Assembly (NCBI RefSeq): GCF_943913915.1
Contig: NZ_CALUAA010000009.1
Coordinates: 1 to 64,000, forward strand
Direction of reading: 5' to 3'
Length of the DNA: 64,000 nucleotides
Origin: an uncultured Peptoniphilus sp.
GTDB lineage: Bacteria; Bacillota; Clostridia; Tissierellales; Peptoniphilaceae
Position numbers and translations under genes: made by a program. The notes under the pieces are model-generated. The model saw nothing but the letters and a program-made list of their open reading frames with translations. It ran no database searches and was not told the DNA's origin. The first letter of the stretch is position 1, and each line of letters starts with the position of its first letter. This document shows, piece by piece, positions 49,378-59,137 of the stretch.

Positions 49378-50901
49378 TTATTCAAACGTGATGTGATAAA
49401 ACTCGTTGCTTCCCGAAGGATCGGGATCGAAGTTTTTAATATTCTTTTGCGCGCCGATAATCTGTTCGCCATAAAGTGCGAAGACCGCGGGATGCTCTTT
49501 AATAACGAGCTCTTGAGCTTCTTTATAGATAGCGGCACGTTCCTTTTCCGGTGCACGCAGACCTTTTTCGATTAAAGCGTCCAGTTCCGGGTTGCCGTAG
49601 AACATAAAGTTCGGACCCGTTCCCTTTTTATCGGAATGGTAGGTGGCGTAAAGCGGATAGTGCGCATCTACAACAGAAGGCGACCAGCTCATTAGAAACA
49701 TATCGTGATCGTGATTCGGGCGGCCCAAGGTGGACATATAGGTATTCCATTCCATGGAATTAATTTCTACATTAAGTCCCACATCTTTAAGTTGCGATTG
49801 AATAATCGTCGCCATATCGACTCGGGATTGTTGGTCGTGGCAGTAAAGTTTGATCGTTTTCCCTTCGTTTATGCCGGCTTCTTTTAAGAGAGCTTTGGCC
49901 TTTTCCACATCTCGTTTCACAGGTTCGATGGAATCGGAGATGGAGTAGGGAATGTTCGGGTTCACAGGACCTGTCGCTACTTTACCGTGTCCCATATAGA
50001 CCGCATCGATAATGGCCTGCATATCCAATGCGTAGGTCATGGCTTCGCGAGCCTTCGGGTTTTGGAAAATACCTTTATCGACCGTAAGGCCCATAAAGTG
50101 GACGGAGTTGTCGAGCTTCGTGTAAAGTGTCAGGTCCTCATTTTCTTCCACTTTTGTTGCGTCATTGGGAGCCACTTCCATGGCGATGTCCGCTTGACCG
50201 CTGTCCAACTCGATAAGGCGGTTGGAGTCTTCGGGAATAATGCGGAAGATCATTTGGCTGAAAGCCGGCTTTTCGCCCCAGTAGTTTTCATTGAAACTTA
50301 AAGTCGTGTTGTCGAGCTTCTTCCACTCATCCAGCTTAAAGGGACCGGTGCCTATGGGCTTGGTGCCCAGCGCTTCGGGATCGGCTTCCGTAGTGGTCTT
50401 ATCAACAATAGAGGCTGCCGGGTGAGCTAAAGCTGCTGTAAACGTAGCGTCGGGTTTCTTGAGCTTAAATTTTAAAACCAAAGGATCCGAGGTGTCGTAG
50501 CTGTTCGGATCGATTTGCTCATAAATATAACCGTAGGCATCGGATTGCGCGGCACGATTCAATGTGTAAGCCACATCTTCCGAGGTCAAATCTTCTCCGT
50601 TGGAGAATTTAACACCCTCGCGAAGTATAATCACATAGCTCAAATCGTCAGGTTGTTCAATAGATTCCGCTAAGCGGTTTTCCATGGAGCCGTCGGGCTT
50701 TCTTACAAGCAGTGTATCGTAAATTTGTTTGATGATGTTTTCAGCATAGATGCTGTTTTGAATAATCGGGTCCATCGACTCCGCATCGGAAGCCTGAGCG
50801 ATGACGAGGCTATCTTTGTCGCCGCCTTTCGAGGCGGAACCGCCACACGCCGTTAAAATAAGCGCCATGGCCATAAACATTGCCATTAAACGTTTCTTCA
50901 T
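49378..50901 (-). CDS. oppA: Peptide ABC transporter substrate-binding lipoprotein
   Basis: 507 residues. Signal peptide with lipobox LTAC (Cys near 19), then the class C SBP fold (SBP_bac_5): SLVIAQASDAESMDPIIQNS, with GTGPFKLDEWKKLDN in the hinge region. It captures peptides (or a related ligand such as nickel chelates or glutathione) at the outer face of the membrane. The ligand cannot be fixed from sequence. It is the first gene of the importer, 75 bases after murA. Confidence 0.93.
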   Translation of the reverse strand: MKKRLMAMFMAMALILTACGGSASKGGDKDSLVIAQASDAESMDPIIQNSIYAENIIKQIYDTLLVRKPDGSMENRLAESIEQPDDLSYVIILREGVKFSNGEDLTSEDVAYTLNRAAQSDAYGYIYEQIDPNSYDTSDPLVLKFKLKKPDATFTAALAHPAASIVDKTTTEADPEALGTKPIGTGPFKLDEWKKLDNTTLSFNENYWGEKPAFSQMIFRIIPEDSNRLIELDSGQADIAMEVAPNDATKVEENEDLTLYTKLDNSVHFMGLTVDKGIFQNPKAREAMTYALDMQAIIDAVYMGHGKVATGPVNPNIPYSISDSIEPVKRDVEKAKALLKEAGINEGKTIKLYCHDQQSRVDMATIIQSQLKDVGLNVEINSMEWNTYMSTLGRPNHDHDMFLMSWSPSVVDAHYPLYATYHSDKKGTGPNFMFYGNPELDALIEKGLRAPEKERAAIYKEAQELVIKEHPAVFALYGEQIIGAQKNIKNFDPDPSGSNEFYHITFE

Positions 50902-50975
50902 GGGTATCCCTTCACTTTCTAAATAGTTTTTTGTATCTTTGGTTTTATACCCTTCTAAAACTATAAAGAATCAGA

Positions 50976-52244
50976 TTATTCGTCCTCTTCTCGCTCGATG
51001 CGGTAAACATTGGCGCCCAGACCCCGGAATTTTTCCTCGATATCTTCATATCCCCTGTCAATGTGATAGATATCGCGAATGGTGGTCTTTCCTTCGGCAA
51101 CGAGGCCGACGAGAATAAGGGCGGCACCTGCCCGCAAATCGCTCGCCTTAACGGAGGTTCCCGTCAGGTGTTTCGGACCGACTACCACGGCACTTCGTCC
51201 GTCAATTTTAATATCGGCGCCCATTTTCTTAAACTCATCCACGTGCATAAAGCGGTTTTCGAAGACGGTCTCGATGGTAACATTGCTTCCCTTACACTGG
51301 GTCATGTAGGCCATAAATTGCGCCTGCATATCTGTCGGAAATCCCGGATAGGGGAGGGTCTTGATGTCGATGGTTTCGGGGATCGCTGCCCCCTTTACCC
51401 TCACATTTTCCCCTTCTTCAATAATCTCGCAGCCTGATTCTTTGAGCTTGGCTATAACAGGTTTAATGTGACTTGTAATGACATTTTCAACAAGCACATC
51501 GCCCCCTGTAATGGCTGCGGCCACCATAAAGGTACCCGCTTCGATGCGGTCAGGAATAATGGCGTGGCGCGCGCCACCCAGTTTTTCCACCCCGTCAATT
51601 CGAATGGTGGAAGTGCCGGCGCCGGTTACTTTCGCACCGAGCTTTCTTAAAAAATTCGACAGGTCGACGATTTCAGGTTCTTTTGCGGCATTTTCGATCA
51701 CCGTCTCCCCTTCCGCCAAGACGGCGGCCATCATAATATTTTCAGTAGCGCCGACAGAGGGGAAGTCCAAATAAATCTTATCACCCTTTAAGCGATCGCA
51801 GGAAGCTGTAATGTTTCCGATATCTTCCTGAATCTGCGCGCCCAAAGCACGGAAACCCTTTAGATGGTAGTCGATAGGCCTCGCACCGATAGAACAGCCC
51901 CCGGGAAGAGAGTTTTCCGTTCTGCCAAGCCGCGCCAAAAGCGGCCCCATTACAAGAAAGGAGGCGCGCATTTTATTCATCAGTTCAAAAGGTGTGCGAT
52001 ATTCGTGCAGGCCGGAGGAGTTGATTTTAAGTTTACCCTTGCCCAATTTTTCAACCGTGGAACCTAAAGATTCCAACAGTTCGCACATAATGTGTACATC
52101 TTGCAGTTCCGGTACTTCTTCTAAATAAATATCTTCTGTGCCTAAAAGACAGGCGGCTAATATCGGCAGTGCCGCATTTTTCGCGCCGCTGATGCGTACG
52201 CGGCCTTTTAAGGCGGGACTTTTTTCCACGACTATTCTTTCCAA
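50976..52244 (-). CDS. murA: UDP-N-acetylglucosamine 1-carboxyvinyltransferase
   Basis: 422 residues, the usual MurA length. Two-domain inside-out barrel. The catalytic cysteine is present in LPGGCSIGARPIDYH (about 118), so fosfomycin sensitivity at this site is expected. The N-terminal GAKNAALPILAACLL binds UDP-GlcNAc. It transfers enolpyruvate from PEP in the first committed step of peptidoglycan synthesis. PEP supply from the adjacent eno operon is a coincidence of position, not evidence of coupling. Confidence 0.96.
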   Translation of the reverse strand: MERIVVEKSPALKGRVRISGAKNAALPILAACLLGTEDIYLEEVPELQDVHIMCELLESLGSTVEKLGKGKLKINSSGLHEYRTPFELMNKMRASFLVMGPLLARLGRTENSLPGGCSIGARPIDYHLKGFRALGAQIQEDIGNITASCDRLKGDKIYLDFPSVGATENIMMAAVLAEGETVIENAAKEPEIVDLSNFLRKLGAKVTGAGTSTIRIDGVEKLGGARHAIIPDRIEAGTFMVAAAITGGDVLVENVITSHIKPVIAKLKESGCEIIEEGENVRVKGAAIPETIDIKTLPYPGFPTDMQAQFMAYMTQCKGSNVTIETVFENRFMHVDEFKKMGADIKIDGRSAVVVGPKHLTGTSVKASDLRAGAALILVGLVAEGKTTIRDIYHIDRGYEDIEEKFRGLGANVYRIEREEDE

Positions 52245-52308
52245 ATACGATCTCCCCTTACTAAAACGATTTATTATCTTGATGCCCGATAGGGCGAGTT
52301 TTTAAACA

Positions 52309-52349
52309 TAATAAGAACGCTCGGAGTGCATACTCTAAGCGTTCTTATT
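52309..52349 (-). terminator. Hairpin after gloA / in front of murA
   Basis: 12-bp stem AATAAGAACGCT / AGCGTTCTTATT extended by GGAGT/ACTC inside. It overlaps the inferred murA -10 box. A T-run is weak, so it may be the glycolytic operon terminator or a regulatory hairpin. Confidence 0.6.
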
Positions 52350-52375
52350 GTATCATATTTAACCTGTATTGTCGG
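52347..52375 (-). promoter_or_regulatory. Probable murA promoter
   Basis: -35 CCGACA (52370-52375), 17-nt spacer, -10 TACAAT (52347-52352). Confidence 0.55.
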
Positions 52376-52406
52376 TGGTTGCCCGCCTTTTGCCAAGTCT
52401 TTGATA

Positions 52407-52781
52407 TCAGTTTTTGCGGATGACTTCGGTCTTGTAACCGTCGGGATCGGTGACAAAAAAGTAGCGCGGCGGATCGCCGGGAAGGCCCATAAGGTCCGTT
52501 ACCTCAAAGCCCGCTTCTTTCATTCGCTTATGTTCCGCTTCCAGATCGTCGGCGTAAACGGCGACGTGACCGTACCCGTCTCCCAGATCATAAGCTCCGT
52601 GACCGATATTATAGGTGAGCTCGAGCTCCGTGTCGTCTCCTTCAAGGGAGAGGTAAACCAGTTTAAAACCGTCTTCCGAGTGGTCTTTTTCTCTCGTCAC
52701 TTTGTAGCCTAAAGCTTCTTCGTAAAAGCGAATCGACGCTTCTAAATCTTTTACGCGAATACAGGTGTGTGCATATTTCAT
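52407..52781 (-). CDS. gloA: Lactoylglutathione lyase-like (VOC/glyoxalase I) protein
   Basis: 124 residues, vicinal-oxygen-chelate fold. Candidate metal ligands: His in YAHTCIRVKDL, Glu in DTELELTYN, His in GYGHVAVY and Glu in GYKTEVIRK, all four GloA positions being filled. It would detoxify methylglyoxal, a by-product of triose phosphates, which fits its place at the end of the glycolytic cluster. The thiol cofactor is unknown. It overlaps sixA by 4 bases. Confidence 0.88.
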   Translation of the reverse strand: MKYAHTCIRVKDLEASIRFYEEALGYKVTREKDHSEDGFKLVYLSLEGDDTELELTYNIGHGAYDLGDGYGHVAVYADDLEAEHKRMKEAGFEVTDLMGLPGDPPRYFFVTDPDGYKTEVIRKN

Positions 52782-53221
52782 GCTCTCACTCTTTCTATTT
52801 TGTCTACATAGACGCCTCTGTCTACAATAGGGTCGTATTCAATGCGGTGAAGGCTCGCCTTTTTTACCGAGACGATGTCGCCTGTGATCTCTTCGATCGT
52901 GTAGCCGAGACTCGGCTGATGGGCGACAAACAAAATCGGTTCATCGGTTATATATTCCTTCATATTCCGCCAACGGGTGGCGTCTTTATAGCTCACGACT
53001 TTCACATCGTGAACACCCAGTTTCTTTGCAACGACCTCTGCCGTTTCCACGGCGCGCTTATATTCCGAGACGATGATTTTTTGCGGAAGGGGCCATTCTC
53101 TTCTTAAAAAAGCATCGGCCGTGTCTTCCGCCTGAAAGATCCCCTCTTGTGTCAGGGCTCTTTCCTCGTCTCGATCGGCAAAGCTTTCCGCCTTACCGTG
53201 TCGCATGAGATATAAAATCAT
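52778..53221 (-). CDS. SixA-like histidine phosphatase
   Basis: 147 residues, histidine phosphatase superfamily. Phosphohistidine motif LMRHGKAESF (His near 8) and the second His in FVAHQPSLGY (about 99). SixA-type enzymes remove phosphate from phosphohistidine proteins; the target here is unknown. Its position directly after eno (9-nt gap) suggests co-expression with glycolysis. Confidence 0.85.
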   Translation of the reverse strand: MILYLMRHGKAESFADRDEERALTQEGIFQAEDTADAFLRREWPLPQKIIVSEYKRAVETAEVVAKKLGVHDVKVVSYKDATRWRNMKEYITDEPILFVAHQPSLGYTIEEITGDIVSVKKASLHRIEYDPIVDRGVYVDKIERVRA

Positions 53222-53230
53222 TTTTGCCTC

Positions 53231-54511
53231 TTATTTTCTGAATATATTCATTCCTTCATAGCGTGCTAATTCGCCCAGTTCATCTTCAATTCTAAGCAAT
53301 TGATTGTACTTGGCGACGCGATCGGTTCTCGCCGGCGCTCCGGTTTTAATTTGACCGGCATTCAATGCAACGGCAAGATCGGCGATAGTAGCATCTTCCG
53401 TTTCGCCGCTTCTGTGACTAATGACGGCAGTCATGGAGGCGCGATGAGCCATTTGTACGGAATCGATGGTCTCCGATAAACTCCCGATTTGGTTGAGCTT
53501 GACGAGGATGGAATTACCTACTCCTTCTTCAATGCCGCGAGCCAAACGCTTAACATTGGTTACGAATAAATCATCGCCGACCAGTTGAATCTTATCGCCG
53601 AGTTTTTTCGTAAGGAGCTTCCAACCTTCCCAGTCGTCTTCATCCAATCCGTCCTCGATGCTCATAACCGGGTAGCGAGAGGTGATATCTCTGTACCATT
53701 CCACCATTTCCGCAGCGGTTTTTTCTTTTCCTTCTCCTGCAAGAACGTAGACTTTCTTATCAGCATCGTACATTTCAGAAGCCGCCACATCCAGTGCGAA
53801 GACGATATCTTCGCCGGGCGTTAAGCCTGCAGATTTTACCGCTTCCACAATAAGATCCAGAGCTTCCACATTGCTCTCTAAGTTCGGGGCGAATCCGCCT
53901 TCGTCGCCGACACCGGTGGAAAGTCCCTTTTCTTTTATAACCTTTTTCAGGTGATGGTAAACTTCCGCACCCATACGGAGACCTTCTTTAAAGCTCTCGG
54001 CACCGACGGGCATGATCATAAATTCCTGAATGTCCACATTGTTATCGGCATGTTCCCCGCCGTTTAAAATATTCATCATGGGAACGGGAAGGGTGCGTGC
54101 ACCGACGCCGCCGATGTATTGATAAAGGGGGAGGCCCAGCTCATCAGCTGCCGCTTTGGCGACGGCAAGAGATACGCCTAAGATCGCATTGGCACCAAGT
54201 TTACCCTTGTTTTCCGTACCGTCTAAGGCGATAAGCGCTTCGTCAATTCCAAGTTGATCCAATACATCGTAATCTAAAAGATCATGTGCGATCACTTCGT
54301 TTACATTGGCTACGGCATTTTCCACGCCCTTACCCAAGTAGCGATCGTCGCCGTCTCGAAGCTCAACCGCTTCGTATTCACCGGTGCTTGCGCCCGAGGG
54401 GACGATGGCGCGGCCGAAACCGCCGTTTTGTGTGTAAACTTCAACTTCTACCGTAGGATTTCCACGGCTGTCCAGTACTTCACGTCCGTAAATATCAATA
54501 ATACTACTCAT
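53231..54511 (-). CDS. eno: Enolase
   Basis: 426 residues. Catalytic and metal residues are seen in FALDVAASEMY, SIEDGLDEDDWEGW and LVGDDLFVTN, and the loop SHRSGETED is complete. It converts 2-phosphoglycerate to PEP. It follows gpmI by 9 nt in the pgk-tpiA-gpmI-eno operon. A Mg2+-dependent cytoplasmic enzyme; no odd features. Confidence 0.98.
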   Translation of the reverse strand: MSSIIDIYGREVLDSRGNPTVEVEVYTQNGGFGRAIVPSGASTGEYEAVELRDGDDRYLGKGVENAVANVNEVIAHDLLDYDVLDQLGIDEALIALDGTENKGKLGANAILGVSLAVAKAAADELGLPLYQYIGGVGARTLPVPMMNILNGGEHADNNVDIQEFMIMPVGAESFKEGLRMGAEVYHHLKKVIKEKGLSTGVGDEGGFAPNLESNVEALDLIVEAVKSAGLTPGEDIVFALDVAASEMYDADKKVYVLAGEGKEKTAAEMVEWYRDITSRYPVMSIEDGLDEDDWEGWKLLTKKLGDKIQLVGDDLFVTNVKRLARGIEEGVGNSILVKLNQIGSLSETIDSVQMAHRASMTAVISHRSGETEDATIADLAVALNAGQIKTGAPARTDRVAKYNQLLRIEDELGELARYEGMNIFRK

Positions 54512-54520
54512 GTCGTCTCC

Positions 54521-56032
54521 TTATTTCCATAAACTGCGGCCGGTCATGGCCTCGGGTTTTTCGATGTAAAGCTCTTCCAACATCGTCGGCGCAATATCGG
54601 CGAGGATGCCATCATCTAACTGCCGTTCAAATCCGACGGGAATTAAAAATACGGGATTGGTGGTGTGGGATGTGACGGGGTTGCCTTCTTCATCCTTCAT
54701 AACGTCACAGTTGCCGTGATCCGCCGTAATGAGAGCCCGTCCGCCTTTTTTCTCTAAAGCGTCCAAAACTTTTCCAAGGGATTCATCTACCGCCTCCACC
54801 GCCTTCACGGCGGCGTCCAATACGCCGGTGTGGCCTACCATGTCGGGGTTTGCGTAATTTACGATGTAAACATCGGCAAGATCCTTGTTAATGGCATTAA
54901 TCAGCTGACGCCCTACAAGATCGGCGCGCATCTCCGGCTCCAGATCGTAAGTGGCCACTTTCGGCGAGGGCACGAGGATGCGATATTCTCCCATATAGGG
55001 ATTCTCTCTGCCGCCGCTTAAGAAGAATGTCACATGGGCGTATTTTTCAGTTTCGGCAATGCGAAGCTGCTTCAGTCCCTGATCAGAAATCACTTCTCCG
55101 AAGGTATCTTTTAGCTCTTCTTTCGGATACATAATGTGAGTACCCGGAATGGTTTCGTCGTAATCGGTCATGGTGATCATATGCACTTTCGGGAATACCT
55201 TCCGCACAAAACCGTCGAAATCAGGATCGGTAAAGGTGCGCACAATTTCCCGGGCACGATCGGGCCGGAAGTTGAAGAATAAGAACACGTCTCCGTCTTT
55301 AATGCGGCCTACGGCTTTGCCGTCTCGCTCAAGATAAGCCGGTTCGAAAAATTCATCCGTATTGTGTTCTCTGTAAGAGTCTGCGATAAGGTCGTCGGCA
55401 CTTGTGTAGTCTCGTCCTCTGCTCTGGGTGAAGAGATCATAGGCAACTTCTACACGTTCCCAGCGGGTATCTCTGTCCATGGCGTAAAAGCGGCCGATTA
55501 AGCTCACCACTTCCCCGGCACCTATAGCCGAAAGGTCCTCTTGAAGCTTTTTAATTTCTTCCCGAGCCGATGTGGGCGGCACGTCTCTACCGTCTAAAAT
55601 GGCGTGAATATAAATCTTTTCCACACCCGCTTCTTTGGCGAGTTTTACGAGAGAGACAAGGTGATCGCGGTGAGAGTGAACGCCGCCCTCGGATACAAGC
55701 CCTATTAAATGAAGAGCGTGGTCTTTCGCCTTCAAAAAGCCTTCCTGTAGCACCGGATTTTTCGCCAATGTGCCGTCTTTCGCATCGCGAGAAATTCGCG
55801 TAAGTTCTTGGTACACCACTCGGCCGGCGCCGATATTGGTGTGGCCCACTTCGGAGTTTCCCATTTGACCGTCAGGTAGACCAACCGCTTCCCCTGAAGC
55901 TTCAAGCTTTCCGTAGCCATTTTCCATCAAGCGGTCCAGTACCGGCGTATGAGCCTGATCGAAGGCATTGTACGGGCCTCCTTCAGCAAGACCCAGTCCG
56001 TCGAGTATGGCAAGTAAAAGAGGCTTAGACAT
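54521..56032 (-). CDS. gpmI: 2,3-bisphosphoglycerate-independent phosphoglycerate mutase
   Basis: 503 residues from ATG at 56032 (GAGG 6 nt upstream; a TTG further up overlaps tpiA). Metal site ILDGLGLAEGG; the phosphoserine nucleophile in QMGNSEVGHTNIGAGR (about 62); alkaline-phosphatase-type motifs ADHGNCD and TSHTTNPV near the end. It needs Mn2+. It overlaps the tpiA 3' end by 8 bases. Confidence 0.97.
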   Translation of the reverse strand: MSKPLLLAILDGLGLAEGGPYNAFDQAHTPVLDRLMENGYGKLEASGEAVGLPDGQMGNSEVGHTNIGAGRVVYQELTRISRDAKDGTLAKNPVLQEGFLKAKDHALHLIGLVSEGGVHSHRDHLVSLVKLAKEAGVEKIYIHAILDGRDVPPTSAREEIKKLQEDLSAIGAGEVVSLIGRFYAMDRDTRWERVEVAYDLFTQSRGRDYTSADDLIADSYREHNTDEFFEPAYLERDGKAVGRIKDGDVFLFFNFRPDRAREIVRTFTDPDFDGFVRKVFPKVHMITMTDYDETIPGTHIMYPKEELKDTFGEVISDQGLKQLRIAETEKYAHVTFFLSGGRENPYMGEYRILVPSPKVATYDLEPEMRADLVGRQLINAINKDLADVYIVNYANPDMVGHTGVLDAAVKAVEAVDESLGKVLDALEKKGGRALITADHGNCDVMKDEEGNPVTSHTTNPVFLIPVGFERQLDDGILADIAPTMLEELYIEKPEAMTGRSLWK

Positions 56033-56756
56033 GGGAGACCTCGTCAATAATTCCCTTGAAGGAATCAGCCTTTAAGCTGGCGCCGCCTACGAGGACGCCG
56101 TCGATGTCGCCGGCCTTTAAAAAACCCGCCACATTGTCGGCTTTCACGCTGCCGCCGTAGAGAATTCTTACATCCTCACGTCGATCTTCGGGAAGTTCTT
56201 TTCTGATTTCCGCAATAACCTCGTTGGCGTCCTCCGCGCTCGCGGTTTTTCCCGTGCCGATAGCCCAAATAGGCTCGTAGGCCAGGAGGAAGTCCTCATC
56301 GTCTACAGATTCAAGGGCCGAGTGTACCTGATCTTTTAAAAAGTCCATGCGCTTGCCGCTGTTATAAACTTCTTCGTCTTCGCCGAAACAGATAATGGGC
56401 GTAAGGCCCACTTCCAGAGCGCGAGCGATTTTCTTCTGAATCACTTCATCGCTTTCGCCTCTTCCGCGGCATTCGCTGTGGCCGATGATCACGTAGCGGC
56501 AGCCCATGTCTTTCAGCATTTCTCCGGCAATTTCTCCCGTATGGGCGCCGAAGGAATCTTCCGAAAGGTTTTGAGCAGCCAGTTTAAAGTCCGTCTTTTC
56601 CATATGAGACCCTACCAGGTCTAAGTGGGTAAAGGGCGGCGCAATAATGATTTCCGCGCCCTTTGCATCTACAGAAACCAGCTCTTTTATAAGCTCTTCC
56701 CCTTCTTTCAGGGTGGTATTCATTTTCCAGTTGCCGGCAACTACTTTTTGTCTCAT
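56025..56756 (-). CDS. tpiA: Triose-phosphate isomerase
   Basis: 243 residues from MRQKVVAGNWKMN (GAGG 6 nt upstream; an in-frame extension reaching 56771 overlaps pgk). Active-site Lys in NWKMN, His in IGHSECRG, Glu in AYEPIWAIGTG. It interconverts DHAP and glyceraldehyde 3-phosphate. Between pgk and gpmI in a tightly packed operon. The usual GHSERR motif has Cys here (GHSECRGRGE), a modest variation. Confidence 0.97.
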   Translation of the reverse strand: MRQKVVAGNWKMNTTLKEGEELIKELVSVDAKGAEIIIAPPFTHLDLVGSHMEKTDFKLAAQNLSEDSFGAHTGEIAGEMLKDMGCRYVIIGHSECRGRGESDEVIQKKIARALEVGLTPIICFGEDEEVYNSGKRMDFLKDQVHSALESVDDEDFLLAYEPIWAIGTGKTASAEDANEVIAEIRKELPEDRREDVRILYGGSVKADNVAGFLKAGDIDGVLVGGASLKADSFKGIIDEVSHV

Positions 56757-56757
56757 C

Positions 56758-57936
56758 TTACACCTCTTCAATGGCCTGAATGGCGGGAAGGGATTTGCCC
56801 TCTAAAAATTCCAAGCTGGCGCCGCCGCCCGATGAAATATGGCTCATCTTGTCGGCAAGGCCGGCCTGGGTAATGGCCGCCGCCGAGTCGCCGCCGCCGA
56901 TGACCACGTCTGCATCGAGGGCACCCAGTAATTCGGCGAGGGCTACCGTGCCCTTGTCGAAAGGTTTGGTTTCAAAAACGCCGGCAGGTCCGTTCCAGAC
57001 GACAGATTTCGCAGTCTTTAAAACTTCTCCGTAGCGGCGCACCGTGTCCTCTCCGATATCCAGCGCCATTTCATCGTCGCCGATAGCATCAACCGATACG
57101 GTGTGAGCGGTTTTCGGCTCATCAATCCCCTTCGCTACCACGAGATCTGTGGGAAGGAGGAGTTTCACGCCCTTTTCTTCCGCTTTTTCCACAAGCATCT
57201 TCGCCCGTTCCATTTCCCCTTCTTCCACGAGAGAGGCGCCCATATTCTTTCCTTCACTTAAGAGGAAAGTATTGGCCATGGCGCCTACGATTAAAATACC
57301 GTCGCATACTTCCATTAAGTGCTCGATCACGGCAATTTTATCACTGACCTTGGCGCCCCCTAAAATGGCGATAAAGGGACGTTTCGGATTGTTTAAAAGA
57401 TCCGAAAGCACCTCTACTTCCTTGCCCATTAAAAAGCCGAGGGCCGAGGGAAGTTCCTTTACGATGCCCACATTGGATGCGTGGGCGCGGTGGGCAGTGC
57501 CGAAAGCGTCGTTCACATAGCAGTCGGCAAGGGATGCCAGTTCCTTTGCAAAGGCGGGATCATTTTTCTTTTCTTCGTTTCTGAAACGGAGATTTTCTAA
57601 AAGGCCGATTTCGCCGGGTTTCAGTTCCCGAGCCATACGGGCCACATTGTCGTCCACGACGAGGCCGGAAAACATGGGGACAATATCTTTTCCCAATACT
57701 TTTTGAGCGGCCTTTCGCACAGGTTCCATACTGAATGCTTCGTCGTATTCCCCTTTCGGGCGGCCGCGGTGGCTCATTAAGATCACGGCGGCGCCTTGAT
57801 CTAAAAGATAGTCGATAGTTGGCTTCGCCGCTTCGATGCGGGTCGTGTCGGTTACTTTTTTATCCTTTACGGGAACATTAAAATCTACCCTGACGAGGAC
57901 CGTCTTCCCCGAAAGATTTAGTGCTTGAATATCCAT
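56758..57936 (-). CDS. pgk: Phosphoglycerate kinase
   Basis: 392 residues, two Rossmann-like domains. N-terminal TVLVRVDFNVPVKDKKVTD and MSHRGRPKGE bind 3-PG; C-terminal WNGPAGVFE and the nucleotide loop VIGGGDSAAAI bind ATP. It makes ATP from 1,3-bisphosphoglycerate. It is the first gene after the gap terminator, with one base between its stop and the tpiA start codon. Confidence 0.98.
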   Translation of the reverse strand: MDIQALNLSGKTVLVRVDFNVPVKDKKVTDTTRIEAAKPTIDYLLDQGAAVILMSHRGRPKGEYDEAFSMEPVRKAAQKVLGKDIVPMFSGLVVDDNVARMARELKPGEIGLLENLRFRNEEKKNDPAFAKELASLADCYVNDAFGTAHRAHASNVGIVKELPSALGFLMGKEVEVLSDLLNNPKRPFIAILGGAKVSDKIAVIEHLMEVCDGILIVGAMANTFLLSEGKNMGASLVEEGEMERAKMLVEKAEEKGVKLLLPTDLVVAKGIDEPKTAHTVSVDAIGDDEMALDIGEDTVRRYGEVLKTAKSVVWNGPAGVFETKPFDKGTVALAELLGALDADVVIGGGDSAAAITQAGLADKMSHISSGGGASLEFLEGKSLPAIQAIEEV

Positions 57937-57945
57937 AAAACCTCC

Positions 57946-57973
57946 AAGAAAAATCGAGCCCCTAAGAGCTCGA
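57946..57973 (-). terminator. Hairpin between gap and pgk
   Basis: Stem TCGAGC / GCTCGA with an eight-base loop, then TTTTTC on the minus strand, 7 bases after the gap stop. It likely makes gap mRNA more abundant than the downstream genes, which would be reached by read-through. Confidence 0.75.
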
Positions 57974-57979
57974 CCTCAT

Positions 57980-58990
57980 TTACATTTTTTCTGCAACTAA
58001 GCTTGCCAAGTCGATAACTCGTTGACTGTAACCCCATTCATTGTCGTACCAGGAGAAAACTTTTACGAATTTTCCGTGGGCCAAGGTAAGGGATGCGTCG
58101 AAGATAGAAGCGTGGGGGTCGGCAATAATGTCGGAAGAGACGATGGGATCTTCCGTGTAAGCTAAAATGCCTTTCATCGGACCTTCCGCCGCTTTCTTAA
58201 TAGCTGCATTAATTTCTTCCACAGTGGCTTCTTTTTCAAGTTCGAAGACCATGTCGGTAATGGAACCGGTGGGAACGGGAACACGAAGAGCGTGTCCGTC
58301 TAATTTTCCGGCGAGTTCGGGAATAACTTGTGCTACGGCCTTTGCAGCACCTGTAGAGGTGGGGATAATATTTTCCGCCGCGGCACGCGCTCTTCTCCAG
58401 TCTTTTTTGTGTTTAGCGTCGTGAATGTGTTGGTCATTGGTATAGGCGTGAACCGTTGTCATCATGCCCTTTTCAATGCCGAAAGTATCGAGTATAATTT
58501 TGGTCACCGGCGCCATGCAGTTGGTGGTGCAGGATGCGTTGGATAAGAAGTGGTGTTTTTCGTTGTCGTAAAGATCGTCGTTGACGCCCATAACGATGGT
58601 AATATCTTCACCCTTCGTAGGAGCGGATACGATAACCTTTTTAGCGCCTGCGTCGAAGTGCTTTTGAGCACCTTCTCTATCTTTAAATGCGCCCGTAGTG
58701 TCGATGACGATGTCCACCTTGTTTTCTTTCCAGGGAATGTTTACGGGATCACGTTGATCGGAAATGACAATGTCTTGACCGTCGATTTTAAAGCCCTTAT
58801 CCGTTACTTCGATTTCGCCGGGGTAACGACGATATACCGTATCGTATTTAAATAAGTGAGCCATTAAATTCCAATCGCCGCTGGCATTTAATTGAACCAG
58901 TTCAAAAGGTAAATCCTTGCGAAGACAAATCCCTCGCACTACGTCGCGACCGATGCGACCAAAACCGTTTACGCCTACACGAATTGACAT
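57980..58990 (-). CDS. gap: Glyceraldehyde-3-phosphate dehydrogenase
   Basis: 336 residues. NAD-binding GVNGFGRIGRDVVRG, catalytic Cys in SNASCTTNCMAPV (about 153), and WYDNEWGYSQRV near the end. Asp is not present at the usual position after the second strand (LVQLNASGD), leaving NAD versus NADP preference open. It starts the glycolytic cluster. No cggR-type regulator lies upstream. Confidence 0.97.
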   Translation of the reverse strand: MSIRVGVNGFGRIGRDVVRGICLRKDLPFELVQLNASGDWNLMAHLFKYDTVYRRYPGEIEVTDKGFKIDGQDIVISDQRDPVNIPWKENKVDIVIDTTGAFKDREGAQKHFDAGAKKVIVSAPTKGEDITIVMGVNDDLYDNEKHHFLSNASCTTNCMAPVTKIILDTFGIEKGMMTTVHAYTNDQHIHDAKHKKDWRRARAAAENIIPTSTGAAKAVAQVIPELAGKLDGHALRVPVPTGSITDMVFELEKEATVEEINAAIKKAAEGPMKGILAYTEDPIVSSDIIADPHASIFDASLTLAHGKFVKVFSWYDNEWGYSQRVIDLASLVAEKM

Positions 58991-59137
58991 TGTTTCCTCC
59001 TTAAAATGTAAGTTCGTTTTTGTATTTATTGTTCATATACCCATGAAATGGTCATAGGTATCGATTAAAACCTTCGATTTCATCATATCAGAAACTGACC
59101 GCCGATGCGACATTTACTATAAAAGAAAGGACAAAAT

